NCBI GenBank assembly: GCA_029747015.1
Contig: JAKOGI010000080.1
Location: forward strand, 468,501-532,500
Length of the DNA: 64,000 bases
Origin: Carnegiea gigantea
Taxonomy: Eukaryota > Streptophyta > Magnoliopsida > Caryophyllales > Cactaceae
Direction of reading: 5' to 3'
In this document: positions 49,755 through 60,386 of the stretch, piece by piece
How the letters are laid out: every line of letters begins with the position of its first letter
Position numbering within the stretch: position 1 is the stretch's first letter
Program-made: the position numbers and the translations under genes
The notes under the pieces: model-generated
What the model was told of the DNA's origin: nothing
The model's database searches: none
Seen by the model: only the letters and a program-made list of their open reading frames with translations

Positions 49755-50089
49755 GAAGTTGTTACTGCGCTGGAGAAAAGTTGGCGAGAAGTTTGGGAGA
49801 GCTTAGAAGTCTTCTGGACTGGAAAACATATTATAACTGACTAACTTTTTTTAGAAAAATAAAAATTAAATCAAAACAGATATGGTGCAGACCCAAAAAA
49901 TCAGATGCCCACATGCCGGAAAACAACTTCAAACAAAAATCAAAGAAGAACCAAACGAAGAAGAAGAAGAAGGCAGTGCAGAAACGGATAGCGACATTGA
50001 GGGTTGCTTCCGGTGGCTGTTCCGTTGGATTCAAGCGTTCGATCTGAGGGTTCTTCCTGTCCATCAGCTCAGTTTTCTGTCCTCCTCCA

Positions 50090-50690
50090 ATATCTTCAGT
50101 TACAATGGCAACAACCTGTTGAAATCACCATGACAGTCATGAATAAGAGATCGATTCAATTGAAAACCAAAAAAAAAAAAAAAAAAACCTCTGAGATCTT
50201 ACACACCAATAAGAAGAGGTTGGGAAACATATCTGGAAATGGCGAAGGACAGTTCACATATGAGGCTTCTATTGCTCCTCTCTCTCTCCTCCTCCCATAT
50301 TTTCACCTTAAATTGCACGGACCTGTTGAAATCCCCATCAAAATCATCAATCAGATTCAAATAGGGGAAAAAAAAAATCTCAGATTGAAAGCATCATCGG
50401 CGCGATAAATCGCGAACGAAAGTTCAGATCTGAGGCTTCTGTTGCTCATCAGAATCATCAATGAGATTCCAATCGGAAAAAAAAAAGAAAAAAACTCAGA
50501 TTGAAATCATCATCGGCAGCGATAAATCGCGAACGAAAGTTCAGATCTGAGGCTTCTGCTGCTCCTCTCTCTCCAATCTCTTGACCTTAAATTGCACAGA
50601 CCTATTGGAATCCCCATTGCAATCATCAATCAGAATCAAATCAAAAACACCAAAAAAAAAAAAAAATCTTCAATAGACATCATGAATTTT
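50090..50690. repeat. Diverged tandem array inside the Helitron 5' half
   Basis: Recurring blocks include 'gcgataaatcgcgaacgaaa' (50400 and 50519), 'ttcagatctgaggcttctg', 'cacctt/ccttaaattgcac' (about 50305 and 50583) and 'atccccat..aatcatcaatcag', each next to a poly-A stretch. Unit length varies from about 120 to 200 bp, so this is an irregular minisatellite of three to four units. Confidence 0.75.
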
Positions 50691-51289
50691 TTGGACTAAA
50701 CAACACAGGGAACCGAGATAGAGGGAAAGAGTGAAAGGGGAAGCATGGGAAATCAAAAGGAGGTCTGGAATTCTCTGGGGGTAGTCGGACCAGCAGCATG
50801 GAGAGATAAGGGGGGAGAGAGAAGGTGGAGGCCTGTCAATTTGCCTGGGTATTCGGACCACTTTTGTTGGGTGCTGGACAATTTTGAAACTGGGATGATA
50901 GGACATGGTAAAGGAAGGATGGAGAAGCACGGTATCGTAAAATTTTAGAATCATTTTAGTTGATCAACGATCCTGATTTAATGTGAAAATTGATCTATGG
51001 TGTCAGTTATCTCTAATTCCTAAATTCACTCTCCTTTCAGAAAATGGCAGTTATTAAAACTTTGCTTTTATATATTATATAGATTCGGTAATTCTAATGC
51101 AACATTTACTTCTTACCTTGCAATACTTGACTAATCAAGTACAAAGCAATAATTAATCAATATTGTTAGCATATAAAACCATTCATTGATCTTCAATCTC
51201 GTAGTTATCGCTCAACAACCCAACCCCATGTCTTTCCAAAAAAGAGAGCTAGGAAAAACCTCTTATTTCCTTTTATTGTCACAAGTTTA

Positions 51290-51490
51290 TGGGTCTATTT
51301 TTTTCATGGGTAAATTTCAAAATACCAACGTCAATCCACTTTAACCTACTTCAACTCACTTCTACTATTTAATCAAGTTTAATTTGTCACATAAAAAAAT
51401 TCAACCCACTTCAATTTACTTCAATCCACCTTAACCTGCTATAACTCACTTCGTTTACCTACTCTAATTTTCTACGAAAAGAACGAATCC
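51290..51490. mobile_element. Tourist-like MITE of the TGTTCTTTTCG family, short copy
   Basis: Starts GGGTCTATTTTTTTCATGGG after TTAT and ends, reversed, GGATTCGTTCTTTTCGTAG, followed by TAA. The inside repeats 'cttcaacccacttcaa'. The target triplet is imperfect (TTA/TAA). Confidence 0.65.
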
Positions 51491-51809
51491 TAACTAGTGC
51501 TGTCCCCAAAGATTCATGACGTGATTCGGGCACCAACATCGCGCCTTTAATACTCAGTGATGCTTTTTCATTACTTGAGTGAGGTTGAGGAACTCGACAT
51601 GTGCCTCTTGCAAGACGTATGTTTTCTTTTTCCTTTATTTTTGGAGGCTTGGGTGGGGGGAGGGGCAATTCCTTGCTTGCAATTCTTGTAGAATGCACAT
51701 GCCGTTTGTTTAGTTGATGGCTCTTGTTTTTTTGTTTAAACGAACATAACATGGTCAGTCATAAATTTAAAAAAAAAAAAATACAAGAACAAAGCTTATC
51801 TACGACTAA

Positions 51810-52095
51810 GGGTCTGTTTTTTTCGTTGGTCATTTTTAATTTACCTACTTTAACCCACTTTAATAAAAAATACCAACTTTAACTAATTTCAACCAACCTC
51901 CGTCAAAATTTTATACTCACTATTTTAACCAATAAAAAAAATGTACCAACTTCAACAAAAATCAACTCACTTCAATCTATTTCAACCCACTTAAATAAAA
52001 AATACCTACTTCAACCAGTTTCAACCAAATTCAATCTACATCAATCAATTTTACTCTTTTATCAACTCTAGTTTACCAACAGAAAAAACAGGCCC
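51810..52095. mobile_element. Tourist-like MITE, 286 bp, TAA duplication
   Basis: TAA at 51807-51809 and 52096-52098. The ends are GGGTCTGTTTTTTTCGTTGG and, reversed, GGGCCTGTTTTTTCTGTTGG. The interior is an array of 'aacttcaacc' and 'cacttcaacccacttt' motifs. Confidence 0.85.
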
Positions 52096-52135
52096 TAAAA
52101 AGGAGAGATAATAAGACATTTTCAATGTATATTTA

Positions 52136-52471
52136 GGGCATGTTCTTTTCGTTGGTCTTTTTCAATATACCAACTTCAATCCGTTTCAACCCCCCTTCAA
52201 CCCACTTTAATAAAAAATATCAATTTCAACCCACTTAAACCCCTTTCAACCCACTTCAGTTAAAAATACTCACTTCAACCCACTTCAACCAACTTTAACC
52301 CACCTCCTTTAAAATTTTGTTCTCACTATTTTAACCAATATAAAAAATATACCAACTTCAACCCACTTTAACCAACTTCAACAAAAAATACCAATTTCAA
52401 CTCACCTCGACCCGCATCAACCAACTTCACCCTTTTGTCAATCCCAATTTATCAACGAAAAGAACAGACCC
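52136..52471. mobile_element. Tourist-like MITE, 336 bp, TTA duplication
   Basis: TTA at 52133-52135 and 52472-52474. The ends are GGGCATGTTCTTTTCGTTGG and, reversed, GGGTCTGTTCTTTTCGTTGA. It carries the densest array of 'ttcaacccacttcaacc' motifs in the window. It lies only 40 bp from the previous copy. Confidence 0.88.
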
Positions 52472-52474
52472 TTA

Positions 52475-53009
52475 AAGTACATAGAGGATGTATCATTCAA
52501 CTTAAAGTATGATGTGTATGTCTCACTATTCTCACCATTGTTATAGTAGATTTTCTTCTGATTTATACATAAAGTTAAGTATACATTTATCTTTAAACTG
52601 TGCCTCAAACATAAGTACATGGTAACTAGTCATTAAATAGAAAAAAAAAAGAAAAAGAAATTCAAATATATAAACAAGTAATTTATACTTTCATTGACGA
52701 ATCCATTAGCCTGTCTTGTTTGAGAGAACCAGCAAGTTGAAGAGCTTCAATAGAAAAACTCAGGTGCAATGACATTGACTAGCTAATAGTTGCACTTCCC
52801 TACAATTAGAAACATAACAAGATATTGTCAATCCATTTATAATCTAGTAGTTGGCAATGGTTCAAAAATATGTAACTTTGAAATTGGTCATGAATTTATT
52901 TCACCACCAATAATATATATTTATAAGAAAGCTAAAATTTAAGTGTACAGACAGTACATTTAATTGATTAAGGCCCTAATCTACATCAATAGCCTCATAT
53001 GTGTGGTGA
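52475..53009. other. Intergenic DNA before the Copia element
   Basis: AT-rich, no gene or element recognised. Confidence 0.45.
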
Positions 53010-53014
53010 GATGT

Positions 53015-53502
53015 TGTTGGAATTTTCCAAGAATAAAATAAAAATGACAGGTTTTTATAGTGCTTATCCGAAAAGGTGGATAAGCATGGTGTCCTTTCAG
53101 GTTTACCCACTTTATCCAATCCTTTCGGTGAAAAGGTGGATAAGCATGGTGCCCTTTCAGGTTTACCCACCTTATCCAATCCTTTCGGTGAAAAGGTGTA
53201 TAAGTATTGTACCTCTTCAAGATTTAACCGCCCTATCTATTTTTAGTGCCTCTTCAGGCATGATCACTCCTCTATATAAGGAGGAGTGAAATCACAATCA
53301 CGGACACAACAAAATCAATGTGAGTGACTGCAGTACCCTCATCGATTAACCTTTGAGAGAATCTTGAAACACACACTTGTTTTTATCGAGTAGATTATCC
53401 CTAAGATTATTTGTGGTACAACAAATAAGTCTTAAGGAAAGTGTTCTTTTTCACAATTTACTTGGTTTATCCTGTACCACATTCAACCCAACTTTTCTAT
53501 CA
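53015..53502 (+). repeat. 5' LTR of the Copia element
   Basis: Begins TGTTGGAATT and ends TTTTCTATCA. It has a 60-bp period direct repeat (units from 53071, 53131 and a partial, diverged unit from 53191), each unit starting AAAAGGTGGATAAGC. A TATA box (TATATAAG, 53273-53280) sits between perfect 8-bp inverted arms, CACTCCTC and GAGGAGTG. Transcription probably starts near 53305-53315. Confidence 0.97.
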
Positions 53503-53521
53503 ATCTTAAGACTTATTTGAG
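53503..53521 (+). other. Leader in the primer-binding-site position; complementary to the element's own LTR
   Basis: The bases just after the LTR do not start with TGG and do not match the 3' end of a tRNA that I can recall. Instead CTTAAGACTTATTTG (53505-53519) is the exact reverse complement of CAAATAAGTCTTAAG inside the LTR (53422-53436). The gag ATG follows at 53522. See the finding on self-priming. Confidence 0.7.
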
Positions 53522-56500
53522 ATGGCGTCAATTCGTGAAATGACATCCAACTTTCAGAAGTTTGACAAATTCGAGGGTGTGGGCTTCCGGCGCTGGCAAA
53601 AGAAGATGCATTTTCTTACAACTTTGAAGGTCGTGTATGTGCTCAACACTCCATACCCAATAGAGACGGAAAATGAGACTTTGGAGCGGGCCCGCCGAAG
53701 ATCCAAGCTCGAGAATGATGACTACATTTGTCGAGGCTATATCTTGAATAGCATGTCGGACGCCTTGTTCGATGTCTATCAAGGCATGGAATCGGCAAAG
53801 AAATTATGGGAGGCGCTAGAGAATAAATACATGACAGAAGATGCCTCTAGCAAGAATTTCCTTGTAAGTCAATTTAATAACTATAAGATGGTCGAAGGAC
53901 GTTCTGTTCTCGATCAATTGCATGAAATTCAACGAATCCTAAGTCACTTCAAGCAACATAAAATGCATATGGATGAGACTATTGTAGTTTTCTCTATAGT
54001 GGACAAACTTTCCTCCTTTTGGAAAGACACTAAAAGAACTTTAAAACATAATAAAGAAGAAATGTCACTTGAGGAATTGGCTAACCATCTTCGAATAGAA
54101 GAAGAGTTACATGTGCAGGATGAGTCAAAGGAGCATGTCTCCAAGATTCATATTGTCGAAGATGGTGAGTCGAGTCAAGTGCCAAAGGGAAACGAGAAGA
54201 GGCCTAATAAGGACAACAACAACAAGAGCAACAAGAAGGCTAAAGTGGTTTGTTGGGAATGTAACAAACCGGGCCACAAGAAAAGAGATTGTACCATTTG
54301 GAAGCGCAAACATGGCTTGAACAACCAAAAGGTAAAGGCAAAGGACAACTTTGTAGCCATGATCAATGATCAAATCAACATTGTTCAAAGTGACAATGAT
54401 TGGTGGGTTGATTCGGGTGCTTCCAAACATGTGTGTAAGGATCGTTCTTTCTTCAAGACTCTTATGTCAGTTGAAGATGGAAAAGTACTCTACATGGGCA
54501 ATACTTCTACTGTTGATGTTAAAGGAATAGGCCAAGTAGAGTTAATCTTCACTTCCGGAAAAATTCTTACTTTAAATGATGTATATTCTGTGCCGGAAGT
54601 TAGGAAGAATCTTGTTTCTGGTTTTCTTCTCAATAAGTTTGGCTTCAAACAAGTGTACAAGGCCGATAAGTTTATCCTGTCTAAATGGAGTGTCTTTGTG
54701 GGGAAGGGTTATGCTAGTGGTGACATGTTTAAGTTAAATGTAATTACTCCTCCTAGTGGTAATAAGATGAATGATTCTGCTTACATGCGTGTGTATTCTT
54801 CATCTTCTCTATGGCATAATCGTCTTGGACATGTTAATTATAAAAGATTAAAAGAGATGTCAAGACTTGAGTTAATTCCTAATTTTGATGGAAACATGGA
54901 GAAATGTAAGACATGCATGTTAACAAAGATCACTAGAAGTTCTTTTTCAATTGTTTAAAGAATCGCTAAATTACTTGAATTAATTTATAGTGATTTAGGT
55001 GATTTTCATAGCACTCCCTCTTTTGGAGGAAAGAAATACTATGTCACTTTCATTGATGATTTTACAAGATATTGTCAAGTATACCTTTTACATGCTAAAA
55101 GTGAAGCACTAGACATGTTTAGGATATTTAAGAATGAATCAGAGTTGCATTGTGAAACCTTCATTAAAAGACTAAGATCGGATAGGGGTGGTGAATACTA
55201 TGATCCAAATTATTTCCAATCAACTGGTATAATCCATGAAGTTACAGCACCTTATACACCGCAACAAAATGGTGTGGCAGAAAGGAAAAATAGAATACTA
55301 ACTGAAATGATCAATGCTATGCTTTCTAACTCCGGTTTAAGTGAAGGCTTTTGGGGTGAAGCGATGCTCACAGCATGCTACATTCTAAATAGAGTTCCTA
55401 ATAAAAGGAATTCAACTACTCCTTATGAATTATGGAATAAGAAAAAGCCAAACCTGAGTTATTTCAGAGTTTGGGGGTGTAGGGCTATTGTAAGAGTCCT
55501 AGAACTCAAGAAAAGAAAATTGGGGGAAAGAAGCAATTGAGTGCATCTTTATAGGCTATGCTGAACATAGCAAAGCCTATAGGTTTTTGGTTATAGAACC
55601 AAATACTTCTATTACGGTTAACACCGTGATAGAATCAATTGATGCCATTTTTGATGAAACTAGATTCTGTTCAATTCCTAAACCAAATGATTTTATTCCA
55701 ACCACTATGACTCCAAGTAATGATCAAGAACAAGGAGACATAGTGGAAGTAAGGAGAAGTAAACGGATTAGAAAGGAGAAATTCTTTGGTTCTGATTTCT
55801 TTGTCTATTTGATAGAGGGAACAAGGGATTCCATTGAAAATGAAATACCCTATGTTTATAGCATTGATTCGGATCCTAACTCATTTAAAGAGGCTATGGA
55901 ATCTCAAGATGCTTCCTTTTGGAAAGAAGCTGTCTAAGATGAAATGGACTCAATCATGGAAAATAACACATGGGTCTTAGTTGATTTACCCCCGGGATGT
56001 AAGCCTATCACATCAAAGTGGATCTTTAAAAGAAAAAGGAAAGTAGATGGTACTATAGAAAGGTTTAAAGCCCGGTTGGTCATAAGGGGTTTTAGCCAAA
56101 AATATGGTATTGACTACTTTGACACATATGCACCAGTGGCTAGGATTGCAACCATAAGAGTTCTCATTGCTCTTGCTACAATTCAAAGGCTAGTAATTCA
56201 CCAAATGGATGTGAAAACAGCATTCTTAAATGGTGAATTAGAGGAAGAGGTGTACATGAAACAGCCAGAAGGTTTTGTTGTTCCAGGCTAAGAAAACAAA
56301 GTATGCAAACTCATAAGATCATTGTACGGCCTAAAACAAGCACATAAACAATGGCATCAAAAATTTGATGAAGTAGTGCTATCTTATGGGTTTAGTATCA
56401 ATGAATCTGACAGGTGTGTATATTCTAAGTTTGAACATGGAAAAGGTGTGATTATATGCTTATATGTTGATGACATGCTAATTTTTGGCACTGACTTAGA

Positions 56501-57440
56501 GGAAATAGAGAAAACCAAGTGTTTTCTATCTTTCAAGTTCTTCATGAAAGACATGGGAGAGGCCGATGTTATACTCGGTATTAAGATCATTAGAAATAAT
56601 GATGGATTCCACTTGTCCCAATCTCATTATATTGAGAAAGTGCTTGGGAGGTTCAATTACAAAGATTGCTCCCCAGTGGCCACTCCTTTCGATCCAACCT
56701 ATAAGTTGACTCGAAACAGTGGGAGACCTATCGCACAATTTGAGTATGCAAAGGTCATAGGGCACTTGATGTATGCCATGACAAGCACAAGGCCAGATAT
56801 TGCATTTGTCGTTGGGAAGTTAAGTCGATATGCTAGTAACCCTAGTAAGTTTCATTGACATGCAATACGTCGAGTTTTGAAATACTTAAAGAAAACTCAA
56901 GATTATGTTCTGTGTTATTCAGATTATCCTTCGGTCTTAAAAGGATACTCAGATGTAAGTTGGATAACTGATAAAGAGGACTATGCCTCTACATCAGGTT
57001 ATATATACTTGCTTGGTGGAGGGGCAGTATCTTGGGCATCCAAGAAACAAACCTGCATAACTGACTCCACCATGGCTGCTGAGTTTGTAGCTTTGGCTGC
57101 AGCCAGTAAGGAGGTAGAGTGGCTGCGGAATTTGCTATTGGAAGTGCCTTTATGGCCAAAACTAATGTCGCCACTCTCCATACTTTGTGATAGCAAGACC
57201 ACACTATCCAAGGTTTGTAGTCATGTTTATAATGAAAAATCAAGGCACATTGAACTTAGACATGCCTATGTCCATCAATTGATCAAAGATGGAGTGATCA
57301 CAGTTAATTATGTGCAAACAAATGAGAATCTTGCAGATCCTTTAACTAAGGGTCTAGCAAGAGACTTGGTGTTGAGAACATCAAGGGGGATGGGACTTAA
57401 GCCCATATCTACAATTACTAGCAAGGAAGCCTCAACTTAA
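53522..57440 (+). pseudogene. Copia gag-pol polyprotein gene, disrupted
   Basis: From the ATG at 53522 the frame encodes a UBN2-type Gag, a CCHC knuckle (CWECNKPGHKKRDC, 54251-54292), an aspartic protease (WWVDSGASKHV, about 54400) and a GAG-pre-integrase HHCC region (LWHNRLGH ... CKTC, about 54810-54920). It then meets TAA at 54956-54958. Beyond are the integrase core (TFIDDFTR, RSDRGGEY, TPQQNGVAERKNR), a one-base frameshift near 55535, TAA at 55935-55937, reverse transcriptase (WIFKRKRKVDG; YVDDM at 56463-56477), TAA at 56289-56291, TGA at 56856-56858 in place of an expected Trp, and RNase H (YSDVSWITD; TMAAEFVAL; CDSKTTL). The catalytic motifs are still readable, but four stops and a frameshift make it non-functional. 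Normally one polyprotein would be cut by the element's own protease. Confidence 0.95.
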
Positions 57441-57947
57441 TTCGTGGTATGACATCACGTTCTAAGTTCAATGAGTAACAACTTTGTTTAGTGATTGGAT
57501 GCACTAATATATTTTATCGTATGGTAAGAGTGCTTGAATACTGTAATGTTATAAGAGGTTGAGTTTTATACTCTTAATAGATCTTGATTGAATGACTTGT
57601 ATTACAGCAGCATATTTCTAAGGTCTACCTAAGTGAGTGTGAAGTGTGGCCGCTTCAAAGAGCAACAGGACTTGGCTTGATGCACTCATGATGGATATGG
57701 ACACATGGCCGGACAATAGTGTCAAATTTTAAGTGTGTAATGAGATTTGTGTATGAAATATATCCAATCAATCAAAGAGGATGAATAGTTCAAAGACTTG
57801 TCTACTATTTACATTCAGATTAATTAAAATTATATTTCACTAAATGGAAGTTCAAATCTCGAGATACTTCTCTTATGCATAAATCTCCTTGTGTTCTCGG
57901 TTGTGATTGTGTGTTTGTTGGAATGGTGGGGGTTTGTTCTATATCTT

Positions 57948-57963
57948 GGAAAAGGCGGGAGAT
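57948..57963 (+). other. Polypurine tract of the Copia element
   Basis: GGAAAAGGCGGGAGAT ends directly at the 3' LTR start (57964). Purine-rich with one C and a terminal T, in the position where plus-strand DNA synthesis is primed. Confidence 0.85.
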
Positions 57964-58451
57964 TGTTGGAATTTTTCAAGAATAAAATAAAAATGGCAGG
58001 TTTTTATAGTGCTTATCCGAAAAGGTGGATAAGCATGGTGCCCTTTCAGATTTACCCACTTTATCCAATCTTTTCGGTGAAAAGGTGGATAAGCATGATG
58101 CCATTTCAGGTTTACCCACCTTAACCAATCCTTTCGGTGAAAAGGTGTATAAGTATGGTACCTCTTCAAGATTTAACCGCCCTATTCATTTTTGGTGCCT
58201 CTTCAGGCATGATCACTCCTCTATATAAGGAGGAGTGAAATCACAATCACGGACACAACAAAATCAATGTGAGTGACTGCAGCACCCTCATCGATTAACC
58301 TTTGAGAGAATCTTGAAACATACACTTGTTTTTACCAAGTAGATTATCCCTAAGATTATTTATGGTATAACAAATAAGTATTAAGGAAAGTGTTCTTTTT
58401 CACAATTTACTTGGTTTATCCTGTATCACATTCAACCCAACTTTTCTATCA
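57964..58451 (+). repeat. 3' LTR of the Copia element
   Basis: The same length as the 5' LTR, with about twenty substitutions and no indel. The TATA box and its inverted arms are unchanged. The segment complementary to the leader has one change here (CAAATAAGTATTAAG). Confidence 0.97.
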
Positions 58452-58456
58452 GATGT

Positions 58457-60119
58457 CAAGTATACAAATGCATAAGATGGCGTTGGCATTTCATCAATAG
58501 GAAATTTTGGTTCAAATTTCACGAATATGATCTATTTCTCCTAAATTGAAAGTATAAAGTTTTAGTTCTGAACGTATAAGATCAAGGAAAAAGAACGAAA
58601 TCAATATGTATAAACAATAAGCTATACAAATTATGGACTTACTTTATGACGCATTATTCCTAACATAGTGATTCATAATATGAAGTTCTTTTTTTTAATA
58701 AGAAAAATGAATAATTTATTACTGAAAAACCATACGGCATATACAATAAATATCTCATGACAAAAGTAAATCTAAAACATCAAAATGAATCATTCTCTAT
58801 AGAAAGCTAATGATAGATATACCATCAATTAATTCTAAACTTGTAGCAATATTCTTACCACCAACTGTATTATTTAATGTTAATGCGTCTTTCCCGAGGG
58901 CCTTCGAGCTACAATATAACTTTATGGAGTATATGTCTAATTGACATGATAGATTGCACTTGAAATGAAGATTTTCATAGTAAAACTGAATGAAATTTCA
59001 TTGTTGACTCATTCGTTAATAAAAAATATAGATCTAATACAATAGCATCCAAATTTTACTCCACAAGAAACTCACACTCTAAATTTTCAAATATACGATA
59101 AATCGCACAAAGGTGATGACCCAAACTCACATTAGCGATGAGAATAACCTAACTCACATTAATGGTGAGAAAAACAAACAACCCAACTTTCACAAACCAG
59201 GATTTTTTTTTTTTTGTTTGGTTGAAAAGAAATAAAAATATTAGTAAATATCTTACAACTAAATGAAACTTCAAGAAGTCTGACAATAGGGACTTACCAC
59301 CATTAATTATGGCTAATACTAGCCCTTTATTGAAGAAAAAAAATGGAGGTTAGAGTTTTTCGTGAACAAGTTAAGATTTTTTAAGAGAGGAAAACAGGGT
59401 TTTGAAAGGGGAGTGTTATAGTAGTTCAATATTTTGATGCATAGGATGAAAAAAGTTACAAAATATATTAAGGGCAAGTCATGAATGCAATATTTAGAAG
59501 AGTGATATAATAATATAAAAATGTCTAGATTTCAAGGTTCACCCTACCATTGCCAAGGTATTCACTTTTGATATTAAGCTAGCTAATATCATCCATGCAC
59601 CTTTTTTGTTAACTGCATTTTAGTAATTGTCCCTGGAAAAGTTCTTTCAAGTATATACAACTATGGAAAATTATATATACATGTTCAATTTTTCAAAGAA
59701 CGTTTTAAGTACATGCAGGAGTGAGATAAGCAGTTCACTTGCAAATTAGGGAGAATATTCCGTCCATATGTAGACATATTCATATAGAAACAACATTTCA
59801 AAGTTGGACGACCTCTATTTAAGAAAGTTACTCTAACATTATATAAAATTTCTTAAAATTCTTGTGTACATCTGTAAAAATTAATTGATGCTGCCAACTC
59901 ATATACACAATCATATGCTTTTGGCAAATTATTGCATACTCTTGAGAGCACATACTCATATTTCACATATATATACGTTTTTCAATGTGTATAGTCATGT
60001 GAGAGGTTATTAGTATATATTTTGCTTACATGGTTTCAGGAAATATATATTCTTAAGTGTATGTTATAAGCTTTGTCTACTTTTACATCATTTCTTAATC
60101 TGTTGTTGAATTCCACCAC
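58457..60119. other. Intergenic DNA, nothing recognised
   Basis: AT-rich. I see no exon, RNA gene or bounded transposon. Confidence 0.45.
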
Positions 60120-60122
60120 TTA

Positions 60123-60383
60123 AGGCCTGTTCTTTTAATTGGTCTTTTTTAATTTATCAACTTCAACCTACTTCAATAAAAAAATGCGAACTTCAACCAG
60201 TTTCAACCAATTTCAACCCACCGCGTTTAAAATTTTATTCTCACTATTTTAACTAACTTCAGCCCATTATATAAAAAAATATTACAACTTCAATCCATTT
60301 CAGCAAAAAATACCAACTTTAATCTACCTCAACCAACTTCACTCTTTTATTAACCACAATTTACCAACGCAAAGAACACACCC
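60123..60383. mobile_element. Tourist-like MITE, 261 bp, TTA duplication
   Basis: TTA at 60120-60122 and 60384-60386. The ends are AGGCCTGTTCTTTTAATTGG and, reversed, GGGTGTGTTCTTTGCGTTGG. Internal 'cttcaaccagtttcaacc' array as in the 51-52 kb copies. Confidence 0.82.
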
Positions 60384-60386
60384 TTA

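Larger units (their letters stand above)
47504..51083 (-). mobile_element. Non-autonomous Helitron, complete ends, about 3.58 kb
   Basis: Read on the minus strand, the element starts TCTATATAATATATAAAAGC at 51083, a typical plant Helitron 5' end. It finishes with a hairpin, CCGTGC-ATA-GCACGG (47513-47527), then eight bases and CTAG at 47504-47507. The base before the 5' end is A and the base after the 3' end is T, as expected for Helitron insertion into AT without target duplication. I see no Rep/helicase gene, so it depends on an autonomous partner. The interior is dominated by diverged tandem duplications (listed separately). Captured gene fragments are possible but none is recognised. Confidence 0.85.
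53015..58451 (+). mobile_element. Ty1/Copia LTR retrotransposon, complete but inactive
   Basis: Two 488-bp LTRs, both TG...CA, bound a 5437-bp element flanked by a perfect 5-bp target duplication, GATGT, at 53010-53014 and 58452-58456. The order gag, protease, integrase, reverse transcriptase, RNase H is that of Copia, with integrase before RT. About twenty substitutions separate the two LTRs (roughly 4 percent by eye), so the insertion is not very recent. About 500 bp without a long frame separate the pol stop from the polypurine tract. Confidence 0.97.

Noticed and set aside
50004..50408. 134-codon plus-strand frame in the Helitron
   Set aside because: It runs through poly-A stretches of the irregular tandem array and matches no helicase, Rep or host protein motif.
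52976..53289. Overlapping frames in the LTRs (also near 57939-58228)
   Set aside because: They come from the 60-bp LTR repeat read in several frames and have no protein features.
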